Of a DNA stretch of 64,000 bases, positions 26,253-34,540 are shown piece by piece (position 1 is the first letter of the stretch; each line of letters opens with the position of its first letter). The position numbers were made by a program, and so were the translations under genes. Below the pieces are notes generated by a model, which was given only the letters and a program-made list of their open reading frames with translations, made no database searches and was not told where the DNA came from. This DNA comes from Oscillatoriales cyanobacterium (GTDB lineage: Bacteria > Cyanobacteriota > Cyanobacteriia > Cyanobacteriales > Laspinemataceae). The stretch is taken from positions 1 to 64,000 of the forward strand of contig JAABRM010000023.1 of the NCBI GenBank assembly GCA_011390955.1, read 5' to 3'.

Positions 26253-27992
26253 TTATTGTTCCAGGATAGCTGTGACATTTGGCACCATTTCCTTCAGCAA
26301 TCCCAAAACTTCTCCCCAAGGGTAATCGTCCCCATAAACACTCAAGCGAGTCAAGGTATTATGGAAGATAATTGAATCAGAAATATTGGCCAAATACCGG
26401 GCGGCAAAATACTCGTGAAACGTCAAGTGAGAAAAGGAGTAAATTCCTTTAGCCCGTTCGACTAATAATCCATGCTGCATTTCTATTGTTTTCAGAACCA
26501 CCTCACTTTCTTCTCGGAGTGATTCCGGGTCGGTTTCACCGGATTTCATCGTTGATAAATGCTCGTAAATATAGGAAACTAACTCCCGTTGCTCGAAAAA
26601 ATACTTGCCTGATTCAAAAGTATCAAAGGCGATTTGGCTCAATAACTTAATTTTCTGGTTGCGTGACCAATTGATTTCTGGTTCATCTCGTTGAATTAAA
26701 GCGGATTCATAATTATCAAACAAAAAAATATCTAATGCGGCTTCATAAATTTTATGCTTGATGTTCTCAGAAAAATTATTTTGACTACTAAATACGATCG
26801 CCAATAACTTTAGGAGAATAGGAGTCATCCCTAGTCCCCGCAAGGATTTATTTTCTGGTAAAGCCAGCTTTTCCAGAAACTGCCGGGATTTTTCTAAGCC
26901 AACTGCGGCATGATTGTCCGCCTCCAGCAAAAACCATTTCTGGGCAAAAAGTTGAATATCTGCTTCATTAAAATCCGCTAATTCTTTAGTTTCAAATCCA
27001 GGGATATGATAATGTAATGTCCCTAGGCGACAGGTAATAATAAACTGATTTCGATCGTAAGTTTCCGCAAAACTGGTGACGGATTGGATTACTTGCGATC
27101 GCGTTTCTTTGTTGACCTGATCTAACCCATCCAGTAAAATTAAAATTTGGCCTTGTTTGAGCAAAATTTCTAGGTGGTCGGGATTAATGCCCAACGACCC
27201 ATATTTATAGCGGAGATAGGCGATAAAACTTAACTGGTCTTTTTTTAACTCTTCGATCTGCTTGACTCTTTGAATCCAGCGGCGGATGGAGATGAATAAA
27301 GGAATCCGTGACGATGGCAATTGTTGACGAATGGCACAGAGAGAGAGATATTTTAATAAAGTGGTTTTGCCACTGCCCGGTTTGCCTAAAATTAAAAGTT
27401 TCTGACAACTTTCTACCGCTGACATGGCCGGAATTGTCTGGTAGTTCGTCTGCGGGTTCAAAGAATTACTCAAAGAATAATCTAAACGGTCTAAGGGATT
27501 TACCTGAGCGGATTTACTGGCAAAAATACTTTCGTTTAATTCCGTAATATCCAGCCAAGTTTGACCTCTGACTATGGGATAAATTTTTTGTTCAATATAG
27601 ATATCTTCTAAGGGAACCGGATGACCAGTTTCTAATAAGTTAATGGTGCTATTGAGCTTTAAAATAGACTCCGTTAAAGCTTCTCTCACTGCTGTCACCA
27701 GGGAAGGAATATCCCCTATATTCAAGGCAGCTTGAGGATTTGACTCGGTTATTTCGGCTAAATTTTCCCCAGTTAAACCGGCAATTTCCGCCCAATCTAA
27801 ATCCAAACTTTTACAGATATCGATAAAAATATATCGTTCAACGGGACGACCAGAGAAAAACTTCCAGACTGACTGACGAGTCTGTAGTCCGACTTCAGCG
27901 GCTAGATATTCTTGGGTCCATCCTCTGCGTTCAAAGGCTTTTTTGGCTTGTTCTACACCAGATGGAGAGGCTTTGAGCGATCGCTTAGTCAT
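26253..27992 (-). CDS. HTH-NACHT NTPase (NLR-like)
   Basis: This 579-residue STAND NTPase has an N-terminal helix-turn-helix-like segment (residues 10-70: RRGWTQEYLAAEVGLQTRQS, then VWKFFSGRP). A linker is followed by a NACHT domain with Walker A GKPGSGKT (203-210), Walker B LILLDGLDQ (about 284-292) and a sensor segment, FIITCRL. The winged-helix region ends with FSHLTFHEYFAARYL, typical of cyanobacterial NACHT proteins. Many relatives continue with a C-terminal sensor region (helical, LRR, HEAT or pentapeptide). This one stops about 50 residues after HEYFAARYL, so it has little or no sensor. Bacterial NACHT proteins include anti-phage defence proteins, but regulatory roles are also possible, and the DNA-binding-like N terminus fits either. 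It is monocistronic. Confidence 0.85.
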   Translation of the reverse strand: MTKRSLKASPSGVEQAKKAFERRGWTQEYLAAEVGLQTRQSVWKFFSGRPVERYIFIDICKSLDLDWAEIAGLTGENLAEITESNPQAALNIGDIPSLVTAVREALTESILKLNSTINLLETGHPVPLEDIYIEQKIYPIVRGQTWLDITELNESIFASKSAQVNPLDRLDYSLSNSLNPQTNYQTIPAMSAVESCQKLLILGKPGSGKTTLLKYLSLCAIRQQLPSSRIPLFISIRRWIQRVKQIEELKKDQLSFIAYLRYKYGSLGINPDHLEILLKQGQILILLDGLDQVNKETRSQVIQSVTSFAETYDRNQFIITCRLGTLHYHIPGFETKELADFNEADIQLFAQKWFLLEADNHAAVGLEKSRQFLEKLALPENKSLRGLGMTPILLKLLAIVFSSQNNFSENIKHKIYEAALDIFLFDNYESALIQRDEPEINWSRNQKIKLLSQIAFDTFESGKYFFEQRELVSYIYEHLSTMKSGETDPESLREESEVVLKTIEMQHGLLVERAKGIYSFSHLTFHEYFAARYLANISDSIIFHNTLTRLSVYGDDYPWGEVLGLLKEMVPNVTAILEQ

Positions 27993-28355
27993 TTTTGTTC
28001 CCGGCTTTGTAGTATTTATACCTAACTCCTACTGTAGACGCAGGAAGATTAAACAACGGTGATCTAGAAGTTGCAAGTTAGCGATCGCTGTCTGGTTTTT
28101 TGTTGAGTGCGATCGCCTTTGCGCGGTGATATGCATAAGAAATAACTGCGATCGCATACCACAATCCTCTGTGACGGCGATCGCCGGGGATTCTGGTGTG
28201 CGATCGCATATTCGCCATGAGTCCCAACATTTCTTAAAAAAATATTATATTACCTAATAGTAATGTCACCTAACATTAACGTAAATAATTTGCTAAGTTT
28301 TAGCATTAGGAGGCCAAAAGGGGCAGCCCGTAAGCAACTCATTCCCCTTCGCCCG

Positions 28356-28376
28356 AAGTTATACATAAGTTGAACA
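28356..28376. promoter_or_regulatory. Operator-like dyad shared with 32179-32199
   Basis: AAGTTATACATAAGTTGAACA contains the imperfect dyad GTT-N2-AC-N-TA-N-GT-N2-AAC. Exactly the same 21 bases recur at 32179-32199 upstream of a small gene. Both lie 105-140 bp before a start codon and 30-45 bp before a putative -10, a position suited to an activator. Confidence 0.55.
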
Positions 28377-28416
28377 TAAAATAAACATAAAACAACCGCG
28401 ATCGACCAAGATAACC

Positions 28417-28425
28417 TGTTATAGT
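28417..28425 (+). promoter_or_regulatory. Putative extended -10 of pflB
   Basis: TGTTATAGT fits an extended -10 element (TGnTATAGT). No good -35 is present 17 bases upstream, consistent with activator dependence. The flanking TGTT...ATAAAT resembles the promoter of the small gene at 32307. Confidence 0.4.
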
Positions 28426-28512
28426 GATAAATGAAAGAAACCTTAGTGTTGGTTAAGTTATATCCAACGTATTTTACTTAACCAAGTTGTCTCACAGCAG
28501 GTAAAAAAATTT

Positions 28513-30795
28513 ATGGTTATGAATCGGGAACGTCCCACCCAAGTATATCCTCAAGATTTGGGTGAAATTTGTCAACAATGGCAAGGTTTTACCGGCGGAC
28601 AATGGACGCAAGAAGTTAATATTCGAGATTTTATCCAACAAAACTATACTCCTTATTTAGGAGATGAATCATTTCTCAAACCTGCCACAGAACGCACCAA
28701 ATCTCTTTGGCAAGAAGTCTTAGAATTAATGAAGGTAGAACGAGAAAAAGGATTGCTGGATGTGGATACCAAAGTCCCATCAAGTATTACCGCTCATGCC
28801 CCCGGATATATTAACCAAAACCAGGAAATTATTGTCGGTTTACAAACCGAAAAACCTCTCAAACGTGCGATCATGCCCCTGGGGGGAATTCGGGTGGTCA
28901 AAGCCTCCCTCGCAGCTTATAATTATCAACTCGATCCAGAAACCCAGGAAATCTTCACCAAATACCGCAAAACTCATAATGATGGGGTGTTTGATGCTTA
29001 TACCAGTGAAATGCGTTTAGCCCGTCATGCGGGGATTATTACCGGGTTGCCGGATGCATATGGTCGGGGTCGGATTATTGGGGATTATCGTCGGGTCGCT
29101 TTATATGGCATCGATCGCTTAACTCTGAATAAAAAACACCAACTTTCTGCCCTAGAAGTGGATGTCATTGATGAGTCAGTGATTCGACTGCGGGAAGAAG
29201 TCAACGAACAAATCAAAGCCCTGGTCGAACTAAAAGAAATGGCCGCCGCTTATGGGCTTGATATTAGTGTTCCAGCGGCTAATGCCAAAGAAGCAGTGCA
29301 ATGGACTTATTTTGGCTATCTCGGTGCCGTCAAAGAACAAAATGGTGCCGCCATGTCTTTGGGCCGAGTGTCTAATTTCCTCGATATTTATTTTGAACGG
29401 GATTTGCAATATGGGATTTTAACCGAAGCGGAAGCCCAAGAAATTATTGATGACTTCGTGATTAAATTGCGGATGGTGCGTTTCCTGCGATCGCCTGAAT
29501 ATAATCAGCTATTTTCTGGAGATCCGGTTTGGATCACGGAAGTAATCGGCGGTATGGGAGAAGATGGCCGTCCTTTAGTCACCAAATCTAGTTATCGCTT
29601 CTTGCATACCTTAGATAATTTAGGCCCTGCCCCCGAACCGAATTTAACGGTTTTATGGTCAGAATTTTTGCCAAAGAAATTCAAAAATTTCTGTGCCAAA
29701 ATGTCCGTAACCACCAGTTCCATTCAGTATGAAAATGATGATTTAATGCGTCCTGAATTTGGCGATGATTACGGAATTGCTTGCTGTGTTTCGGCGATGG
29801 AAATTGGCAAAAAAATGCAGTTCTTTGGGGCGCGGGTGAATTTAGCCAAAGCCCTGCTGTATGCAATTAATGGTGGTAAAGATGAAAAATCCGGCCAGCA
29901 AGTCGGGGTTAAAGCAGATCCCATTACTGCGGATTATCTAGATTATGATGAGGTATTGGCCAAATTTGACGTGATGATGGCATGGTTAGCCAAAACCTAC
30001 ATTAACACCCTGAATGTAATCCATTATATGCACGATAAATATTGTTATGAACGCTTGGAAATGGCGTTACATGACTTAAATGTTCAGCGGACAATGGCTT
30101 GTGGAATTGCCGGTTTATCGGTGGTGGCTGATGCTTTATCGGCGATTAAATATGCCAAGGTGAAAGTGATTCGCAATGACAGCGGTTTGGCCGTAGATTA
30201 TCAAATTGAAGGGGATTATCCTAAGTTTGGCAATAATGACGATCGCGCCGATGAAATTGCGGTGAATTTAGTCCGGCAAGTGATGAATAACCTCCGCAAA
30301 CATAAGACTTATCGTGATGCAATTCCCACTCAATCAGTTCTGACCATTACTTCTAATGTAGTATATGGGAAAGCCACGGGAAATACCCCCGACGGACGCA
30401 AAGCGGGCGAACCTTTTGCCCCAGGTGCTAATCCCATGCATGGACGAGATACTAAAGGCGCGATCGCCTCGATGAGTTCCGTCGCCAAACTGCCTTATGA
30501 TGATGCTCGGGATGGGATTTCTTACACCTTTACGGTTGTCCCAGAAGCCCTCGGTAAAACTGAAGAATCTCGCATCAATAATTTAGTCGGATTATTAGAT
30601 GGTTATTTCCACGAAACCGGACATCAAATTAATGTGAATGTCCTCAATCGTGAAACCCTCCAAGATGCGATGGAACACCCGGAAAAATATCCCCAGTTAA
30701 CAATTCGAGTTTCCGGTTATGCGGTGAACTTTATTAAGTTAACCCGCGAACAACAAATGGATGTGATTACGCGGACTTTCCACGATCGCTTCTAG
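28513..30795 (+). CDS. pflB: Formate C-acetyltransferase (pyruvate formate-lyase)
   Basis: This 760-residue protein has the same length as E. coli PflB. It converts pyruvate and CoA to acetyl-CoA and formate by glycyl-radical chemistry under anoxia. The catalytic cysteine pair is Cys424-Cys425 in [17 protein letters not shown], and the radical glycine is Gly735 in [31 protein letters not shown] and [20 protein letters not shown] are family signatures. It is complete and should be active, given the activase gene 395 bp downstream. In cyanobacteria PFL is found only in some lineages and works in dark fermentation. Two ATGs (28513, 28519) are close together and either could be used. It is likely controlled through the dyad at 28356-28376. 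Confidence 0.97.
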   Translation: MVMNRERPTQVYPQDLGEICQQWQGFTGGQWTQEVNIRDFIQQNYTPYLGDESFLKPATERTKSLWQEVLELMKVEREKGLLDVDTKVPSSITAHAPGYINQNQEIIVGLQTEKPLKRAIMPLGGIRVVKASLAAYNYQLDPETQEIFTKYRKTHNDGVFDAYTSEMRLARHAGIITGLPDAYGRGRIIGDYRRVALYGIDRLTLNKKHQLSALEVDVIDESVIRLREEVNEQIKALVELKEMAAAYGLDISVPAANAKEAVQWTYFGYLGAVKEQNGAAMSLGRVSNFLDIYFERDLQYGILTEAEAQEIIDDFVIKLRMVRFLRSPEYNQLFSGDPVWITEVIGGMGEDGRPLVTKSSYRFLHTLDNLGPAPEPNLTVLWSEFLPKKFKNFCAKMSVTTSSIQYENDDLMRPEFGDDYGIACCVSAMEIGKKMQFFGARVNLAKALLYAINGGKDEKSGQQVGVKADPITADYLDYDEVLAKFDVMMAWLAKTYINTLNVIHYMHDKYCYERLEMALHDLNVQRTMACGIAGLSVVADALSAIKYAKVKVIRNDSGLAVDYQIEGDYPKFGNNDDRADEIAVNLVRQVMNNLRKHKTYRDAIPTQSVLTITSNVVYGKATGNTPDGRKAGEPFAPGANPMHGRDTKGAIASMSSVAKLPYDDARDGISYTFTVVPEALGKTEESRINNLVGLLDGYFHETGHQINVNVLNRETLQDAMEHPEKYPQLTIRVSGYAVNFIKLTREQQMDVITRTFHDRF

Positions 30796-30813
30796 TAAAC
30801 TGCGCCAAGTCCT

Positions 30814-31122
30814 GTAGGGTGTGTTAGGCGGTCAAAAACCCATGATAAACTAACTAGAATCATCGGTTTCTGACCGCCGTAACGCACCGAATCAATCGCC
30901 ATAAAAGCCAAGTCTCGTAGGGTGTGTTAGGCGGTCAAAAACCCATGATAAACTAACTAGAATCATCGGTTTCTGACCGCCGTAACGCACCGAATCAATA
31001 GGGATAAAAGCCAAGTCTCGTAGGGTGTGTTAGGCGGTCACAACCCCATGATAAATCAACTAGAATCATCGATTTATGACCGCCGTAACGCACCGAATCA
31101 ATAGGGATAAAAGTTCTATATT
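30814..31122. repeat. Three tandem 103-bp palindromic repeats
   Basis: Copies start at 30814, 30917 and 31020 with a constant 103-bp period. Each contains GTAGGGTGTGTTAGGCGGTCA and, 45-50 bp later, TGACCGCCGTAACGCACCGA, so each RNA copy can fold into a long imperfect hairpin. They lie between pflB and pflA and may attenuate or process the transcript. Confidence 0.9.
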
Positions 31123-31131
31123 GTTTATGCG

Positions 31132-31154
31132 GGGACACGGCATTGCCGTGTCCC
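31132..31154. repeat. Perfect hairpin repeat
   Basis: GGGACACGGCA and TGCCGTGTCCC form an 11-bp perfect stem with a 1-nt spacer, 37 bp before pflA. There is no T-run, so it is more likely a dispersed palindrome or an mRNA stabiliser than a terminator. Confidence 0.7.
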
Positions 31155-31190
31155 TACGAGTGAAAAATATTAAAACATATTAAAAAAATT

Positions 31191-31922
31191 ATGCCAATTA
31201 CAGGTAAAATTCACTCCCTAGAAAGTTGTGGCACCGTTGATGGCCCCGGCATCCGATTTATTATTTTTACCCAAGGCTGTCCCCTGCGGTGTTTATATTG
31301 TCATAACCCCGATTGTCGTAACCTCCAAGATGGTCAAGAAATGTCCGTTGACGATTTGATTGCGGAGGTGCAAAAATATCGGACTTATATGGAGTTTTCC
31401 GGTGGCGGACTGACGATTTCTGGGGGCGAACCTTTGATGCAACCAGAATTTATCACCGAAATTTTTCAACGCGCTAAAGCATTAGGCATCCATACCGCCC
31501 TGGATACCTCTGGGTTTGTGGATTTAGAAGTGGCGAAACCTGTATTAGAGTATGTGGATTTAGTCTTATTGGATATTAAATCTTTCGACCCCGCTACTTA
31601 TTTTAAAATTACCCATGTTGACATTCAGCCAACTTTGAGGTTAGCTCAATATTTGCAGCAAATTCATAAGCCTACTTGGATTCGCTTTGTCTTGGTGCCA
31701 AATCTATCCGATCGCGAGGATAATATTCAGGGATTAGCAGAGTTTGTTTCCCACTTAGATAATGTGGAAAAAGTGGAAGTTTTACCGTTTCATAAAATGG
31801 GCGAGTATAAGTGGGAATCGCTGGGCTATGATTACCGTTTGCAGGACACGCAACCCCCCAGTCCGGCAGAAGTGAAAAATGCGATCGCGATTTTCCAGAA
31901 ATATCATCTCACCGTTCAATAG
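31191..31922 (+). CDS. pflA: Pyruvate formate-lyase activating enzyme (radical SAM)
   Basis: This 243-residue radical-SAM enzyme generates the glycyl radical on PflB. The iron-sulfur ligands are Cys30, Cys34 and Cys37 in GCPLRCLYCHNP, preceded by GTVDGPGIRFIIFTQ. The SAM-binding GGE motif is in LTISGGEPLMQPEF, and LPFHKMGEYKWESLG near the C terminus is a family signature. The length matches E. coli PflA (about 246). No Shine-Dalgarno is evident before the ATG at 31191. The gene lies 395 bp downstream of pflB on the same strand, separated only by palindromic repeats, so the two may be one operon or pflA may have its own promoter. Confidence 0.96.
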   Translation: MPITGKIHSLESCGTVDGPGIRFIIFTQGCPLRCLYCHNPDCRNLQDGQEMSVDDLIAEVQKYRTYMEFSGGGLTISGGEPLMQPEFITEIFQRAKALGIHTALDTSGFVDLEVAKPVLEYVDLVLLDIKSFDPATYFKITHVDIQPTLRLAQYLQQIHKPTWIRFVLVPNLSDREDNIQGLAEFVSHLDNVEKVEVLPFHKMGEYKWESLGYDYRLQDTQPPSPAEVKNAIAIFQKYHLTVQ

Positions 31923-31949
31923 CAGAGGAGCTTCCGGTGCAGAGGAGCG

Positions 31950-32115
31950 GAGGGGAGAGTGAATAATTGATAATTGATAATTGATAATTGATAATTGATA
32001 ATTGATAATCGATCTGTTTAATTGTCAATTGATAATTGATAATTGATAATTGATAATTGATAATTGATCTGTTTAATTGTCAATTGTCAATTGTCAATTG
32101 TTAATTGTCTTCCCC
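31950..32115. repeat. AATTGATAATTG tandem repeat with flanking inverted repeat
   Basis: Two blocks of TTGATAATTGATAAT units, each followed by CTGTTTAATTGTCAATTG, lie between GGAGCTTCCGGTGCAGAGGAGC (31926-31947) and CCCCTGCTCCCCTGCACCGGAAGC (about 32112-32135), which are partly complementary. It is the same class of palindromic simple-repeat block as at 3.5, 19.5 and 34.4 kb. Confidence 0.8.
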
Positions 32116-32178
32116 TGCTCCCCTGCACCGGAAGCCCCTATTTTGGCCGTTTTCTAGAAGTTGGACAAATATTCCCTA

Positions 32179-32199
32179 AAGTTATACATAAGTTGAACA
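32179..32199. promoter_or_regulatory. Operator-like dyad shared with pflB
   Basis: This is identical over 21 bases to 28356-28376 (AAGTTATACATAAGTTGAACA). A candidate -10 (TGTTGATACT, 32228-32237) lies about 30 bp downstream, and the gene starts at 32307. Confidence 0.55.
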
Positions 32200-32306
32200 G
32201 ACCATAGACGCGATCGCAAACAAGCACTGTTGATACTAATAAATATAAGGAAGGCAACCAAAGCCAAACCAATCAAAAAACCCTTACTAGATTAGGAACA
32301 AAAACA

Positions 32307-32546
32307 ATGTTTGCTACTGAAACTATTTCCCCAGTCTCTACATTTTCCGTTTATACTTCTCGCAAATCTGATAATTTAAACGCTACACCAAGTAATCCCG
32401 AACAAAATTCTCCCGTCGCTCCATTAGTGGCTAAATTAATCGATCGCAACTGCCAAGGCGGAGAAGCGGCGACTATTATCAACGATCTATCGGCGGAAAA
32501 ACTGCTAGAAGTTATGGATTACTGGTGGAAAAATAATGGTTTTTAA
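32307..32546 (+). CDS. Small protein, probably co-regulated with pflBA
   Basis: This 79-residue protein was not recognised. The N-terminal 40 residues are Ser/Thr/Asn/Pro-rich and probably flexible (MFATETISPVSTFSVYTSRK). The C-terminal half looks folded: VAPLVAKLIDRNCQGGEAAT, IINDLSAEKLLEVM, DYWWKNNGF, a helical segment with one cysteine and a terminal Tyr-Trp-Trp. An AGGA lies about nine bases before the ATG. It has its own promoter region with the pflB-type dyad, and a strong terminator after it (32676-32703), so it is an independent small transcript. A role in fermentative metabolism or low-oxygen response is inferred from the shared operator only. Confidence 0.65.
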   Translation: MFATETISPVSTFSVYTSRKSDNLNATPSNPEQNSPVAPLVAKLIDRNCQGGEAATIINDLSAEKLLEVMDYWWKNNGF

Positions 32547-32675
32547 TTCGGTCAATTAACCTCATTAAACAATACCTAATATTGACCTATTATTCACCTA
32601 TTAAGCATTAATAATTTTTCAGGGTTTTGCTTAATAAATTTTACCACGATAAATCTACCACAATAAAATATCATA

Positions 32676-32703
32676 AATTCCCGGTCGAAAAAACCGGGAA
32701 TTT
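32676..32703. terminator. Bidirectional intrinsic terminator
   Basis: AAATTCCCGGT and ACCGGGAATTTT form a strong stem around TCGAAAAA, flanked by A/T runs. It lies between the small plus-strand gene and the convergent ubiD gene and can serve both. Confidence 0.75.
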
Positions 32704-32727
32704 TAGCTTAGTGATTTTTTGGTAATT

Positions 32728-34236
32728 TTACTGAATGTTATACCCAAATAAATTGGGATTGACTTCGGTTAACTTCAAGTCATCTAATCCATATTCAGCC
32801 CAACGGCGATCGACCATTGCCGCAATATCTGGGTCTGACTCCAAAGGTTTACCCCATTCATGGTCATTTTCCGGGGGAATTTTCGTAGTAGCATCAATGC
32901 CCATGCGTCCCCCTAAGCCGATTTTTTCGCTGGCAAAATCTAAGGTATCAAAGGGGGTATTTTCCAGAATAAATACATCCCGTGATGGGTCAACTTTAGA
33001 ACTAATTGCCCAAACCACTTGCCGGGGGTCGCGAATATTAATATCTTTGTCTACGACTATGACAAATTTGGTATAAGTAAACTGGGGCAAGGCACTCCAA
33101 AAAGCCAGGGCAGCCCGTCGCGCTTGTCCCGGATAAGCTTTATCAATGGAAATAATTGCGGCTTTATAACTTAGGGCTTCCATTGGCAGGAAAAAGTCCA
33201 CAATTTCCGAGACTTGTTGCCGCAAAATTGGGGTATAAATCCGATTGAGAGCGATCGCTAACATCGCCTCTTCTTTCGGGGGACGACCACTAAATGTGGT
33301 TAAATAAATTGGGTCTTTTCGATGGGTCATGCAGTGGAAGCGAATCAACGGCGAATCTTCCACTCCGCCGTAATATCCCATGTGATCGCCAAATGGACCA
33401 TCGGGCAATTCTTCCCCAGGGGTAATAGTTCCTTCTAATACAAATTCACTATCAGCGGGCACTTCTAAATCCACGGTTTTGCACTTGGCAAGTTGCACCC
33501 CGCTGCCCCCATAAAGTCCGGCAAATAACCATTCTGATAAGTCCACGGGGATGGGGGTCGCAGCAGCCATAATAATCAGTGGGTCAATACCGAGGGCGAT
33601 CGCTACTTCTAACTTCTGCCCTTTTGCCGCTGCCTTGCGTAAATGGCGGGCGCCTCCCCGCACCGACAACCAATGCACCGTCATAGTATTCCGGGATTGC
33701 AACTGCAACCGATAAACCCCCACATTCGGCGTTCCCGTCTCGCAATCTTTGGTAATGACCAGACCCAGAGTAATAATTTTCCCCGCATCCTCACCATAAG
33801 GGCGAATCATCGGGATTTTGCCCAAATCCAAATCATCTCCCTGAATCGTCACCTGCTGACAAGCGGGGAAAAAGTCCCGTCCTGGCTTGGCTTTGAGCAC
33901 ATCAAACAGCACCTTACCAAACTCTACCGCTTGGGCGACCTTTTTCGGTGGCTTTGGCTGTTGCAACATCGCCAGCTTTTTGCCCAATTCTTCTAACTCA
34001 ATGGGCTTTTCCATATTCATCGCCCAGCAAACCCGTTCTTCCGTCCCCATCAAATTAATCGCCACGGGATGATCGGAACCTTTGACATTTTCAAATAGAA
34101 GTGCCGGCCCTCCCGCTTGCAGCATCCGATTAGAAATTTCGGCAATTTCCAGATCCGGGTCAACCAAAGCACTAATCCGGCGTAATTGCCCCCGTTCTTC
34201 TAGGAGTTTCAGGAATCCGCGTAAGTCTCTTGCCAT
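32728..34236 (-). CDS. ubiD: UbiD-family prenylated-FMN decarboxylase
   Basis: This 502-residue protein matches UbiD-type decarboxylases along its full length: MARDLRGFLKLLEERGQL, the metal/prFMN segment NVGVYRLQLQSRNTMTVHW, the GGSGVQLAKCKTVDLEVPA region and the active-site PDGPFGDHMGYYGG. The family uses prenylated FMN made by UbiX. In cyanobacteria the UbiD homologue is thought to decarboxylate a prenylated 4-hydroxybenzoate during plastoquinone synthesis. No UbiX gene is in the window. The ATG at 34236 opens a typical family N terminus. It is cytosolic and convergent with the small gene at 32307. Confidence 0.92.
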   Translation of the reverse strand: MARDLRGFLKLLEERGQLRRISALVDPDLEIAEISNRMLQAGGPALLFENVKGSDHPVAINLMGTEERVCWAMNMEKPIELEELGKKLAMLQQPKPPKKVAQAVEFGKVLFDVLKAKPGRDFFPACQQVTIQGDDLDLGKIPMIRPYGEDAGKIITLGLVITKDCETGTPNVGVYRLQLQSRNTMTVHWLSVRGGARHLRKAAAKGQKLEVAIALGIDPLIIMAAATPIPVDLSEWLFAGLYGGSGVQLAKCKTVDLEVPADSEFVLEGTITPGEELPDGPFGDHMGYYGGVEDSPLIRFHCMTHRKDPIYLTTFSGRPPKEEAMLAIALNRIYTPILRQQVSEIVDFFLPMEALSYKAAIISIDKAYPGQARRAALAFWSALPQFTYTKFVIVVDKDINIRDPRQVVWAISSKVDPSRDVFILENTPFDTLDFASEKIGLGGRMGIDATTKIPPENDHEWGKPLESDPDIAAMVDRRWAEYGLDDLKLTEVNPNLFGYNIQ

Positions 34237-34359
34237 TTTGTTTGAGAATTATTAAGCATTATTAAGCGTCCTTTCTATTATCCGCCGCGATGCCCGGATT
34301 TCTACCCTGACCGGAAGGCAAGAGACAACGGGGGAGCCGCCATCGTGCAGGGGAGCGGG

Positions 34360-34540
34360 GGAAAACAATTAACAATTGATAATTGACAATTGACAATTAA
34401 ATATAATTATCAATTGTCAATTGTCAATTATCGATTATCGATTATCGATTATCGATTATTTTTTACCAAACAACCAACAACCAACCAACAACAAATAACA
34501 AACAACCAACAACCAACAACCAACAACCAACAACCAAAAA
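34360..34540. repeat. AATTGTCAATT / CAACAACC repeat block
   Basis: AACAATTGATAATTGACAATTG units and ATCGATT units (34366-34460) are followed by CAACCAACAAC units (34465-34540). The gap of about 300 bp between the ubiD start and the methyltransferase stop is almost entirely this simple sequence. It also contains GGGGAGCCGCCATCGTGCAGGGGAGCGGGG at about 34330-34360, which resembles 3440-3465. Confidence 0.8.

Larger units (their letters stand above)
27993..28512. other. Divergent regulatory region upstream of pflB
   Basis: This 520-bp region between the divergent NACHT and pflB genes has at least five HIP1 octamers or cores near the NACHT side. It then has the 21-bp dyad at 28356-28376 and an extended -10 (TG-T-TATAGT, 28417-28425). 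The pflB leader would be about 80 nt. Confidence 0.5.
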
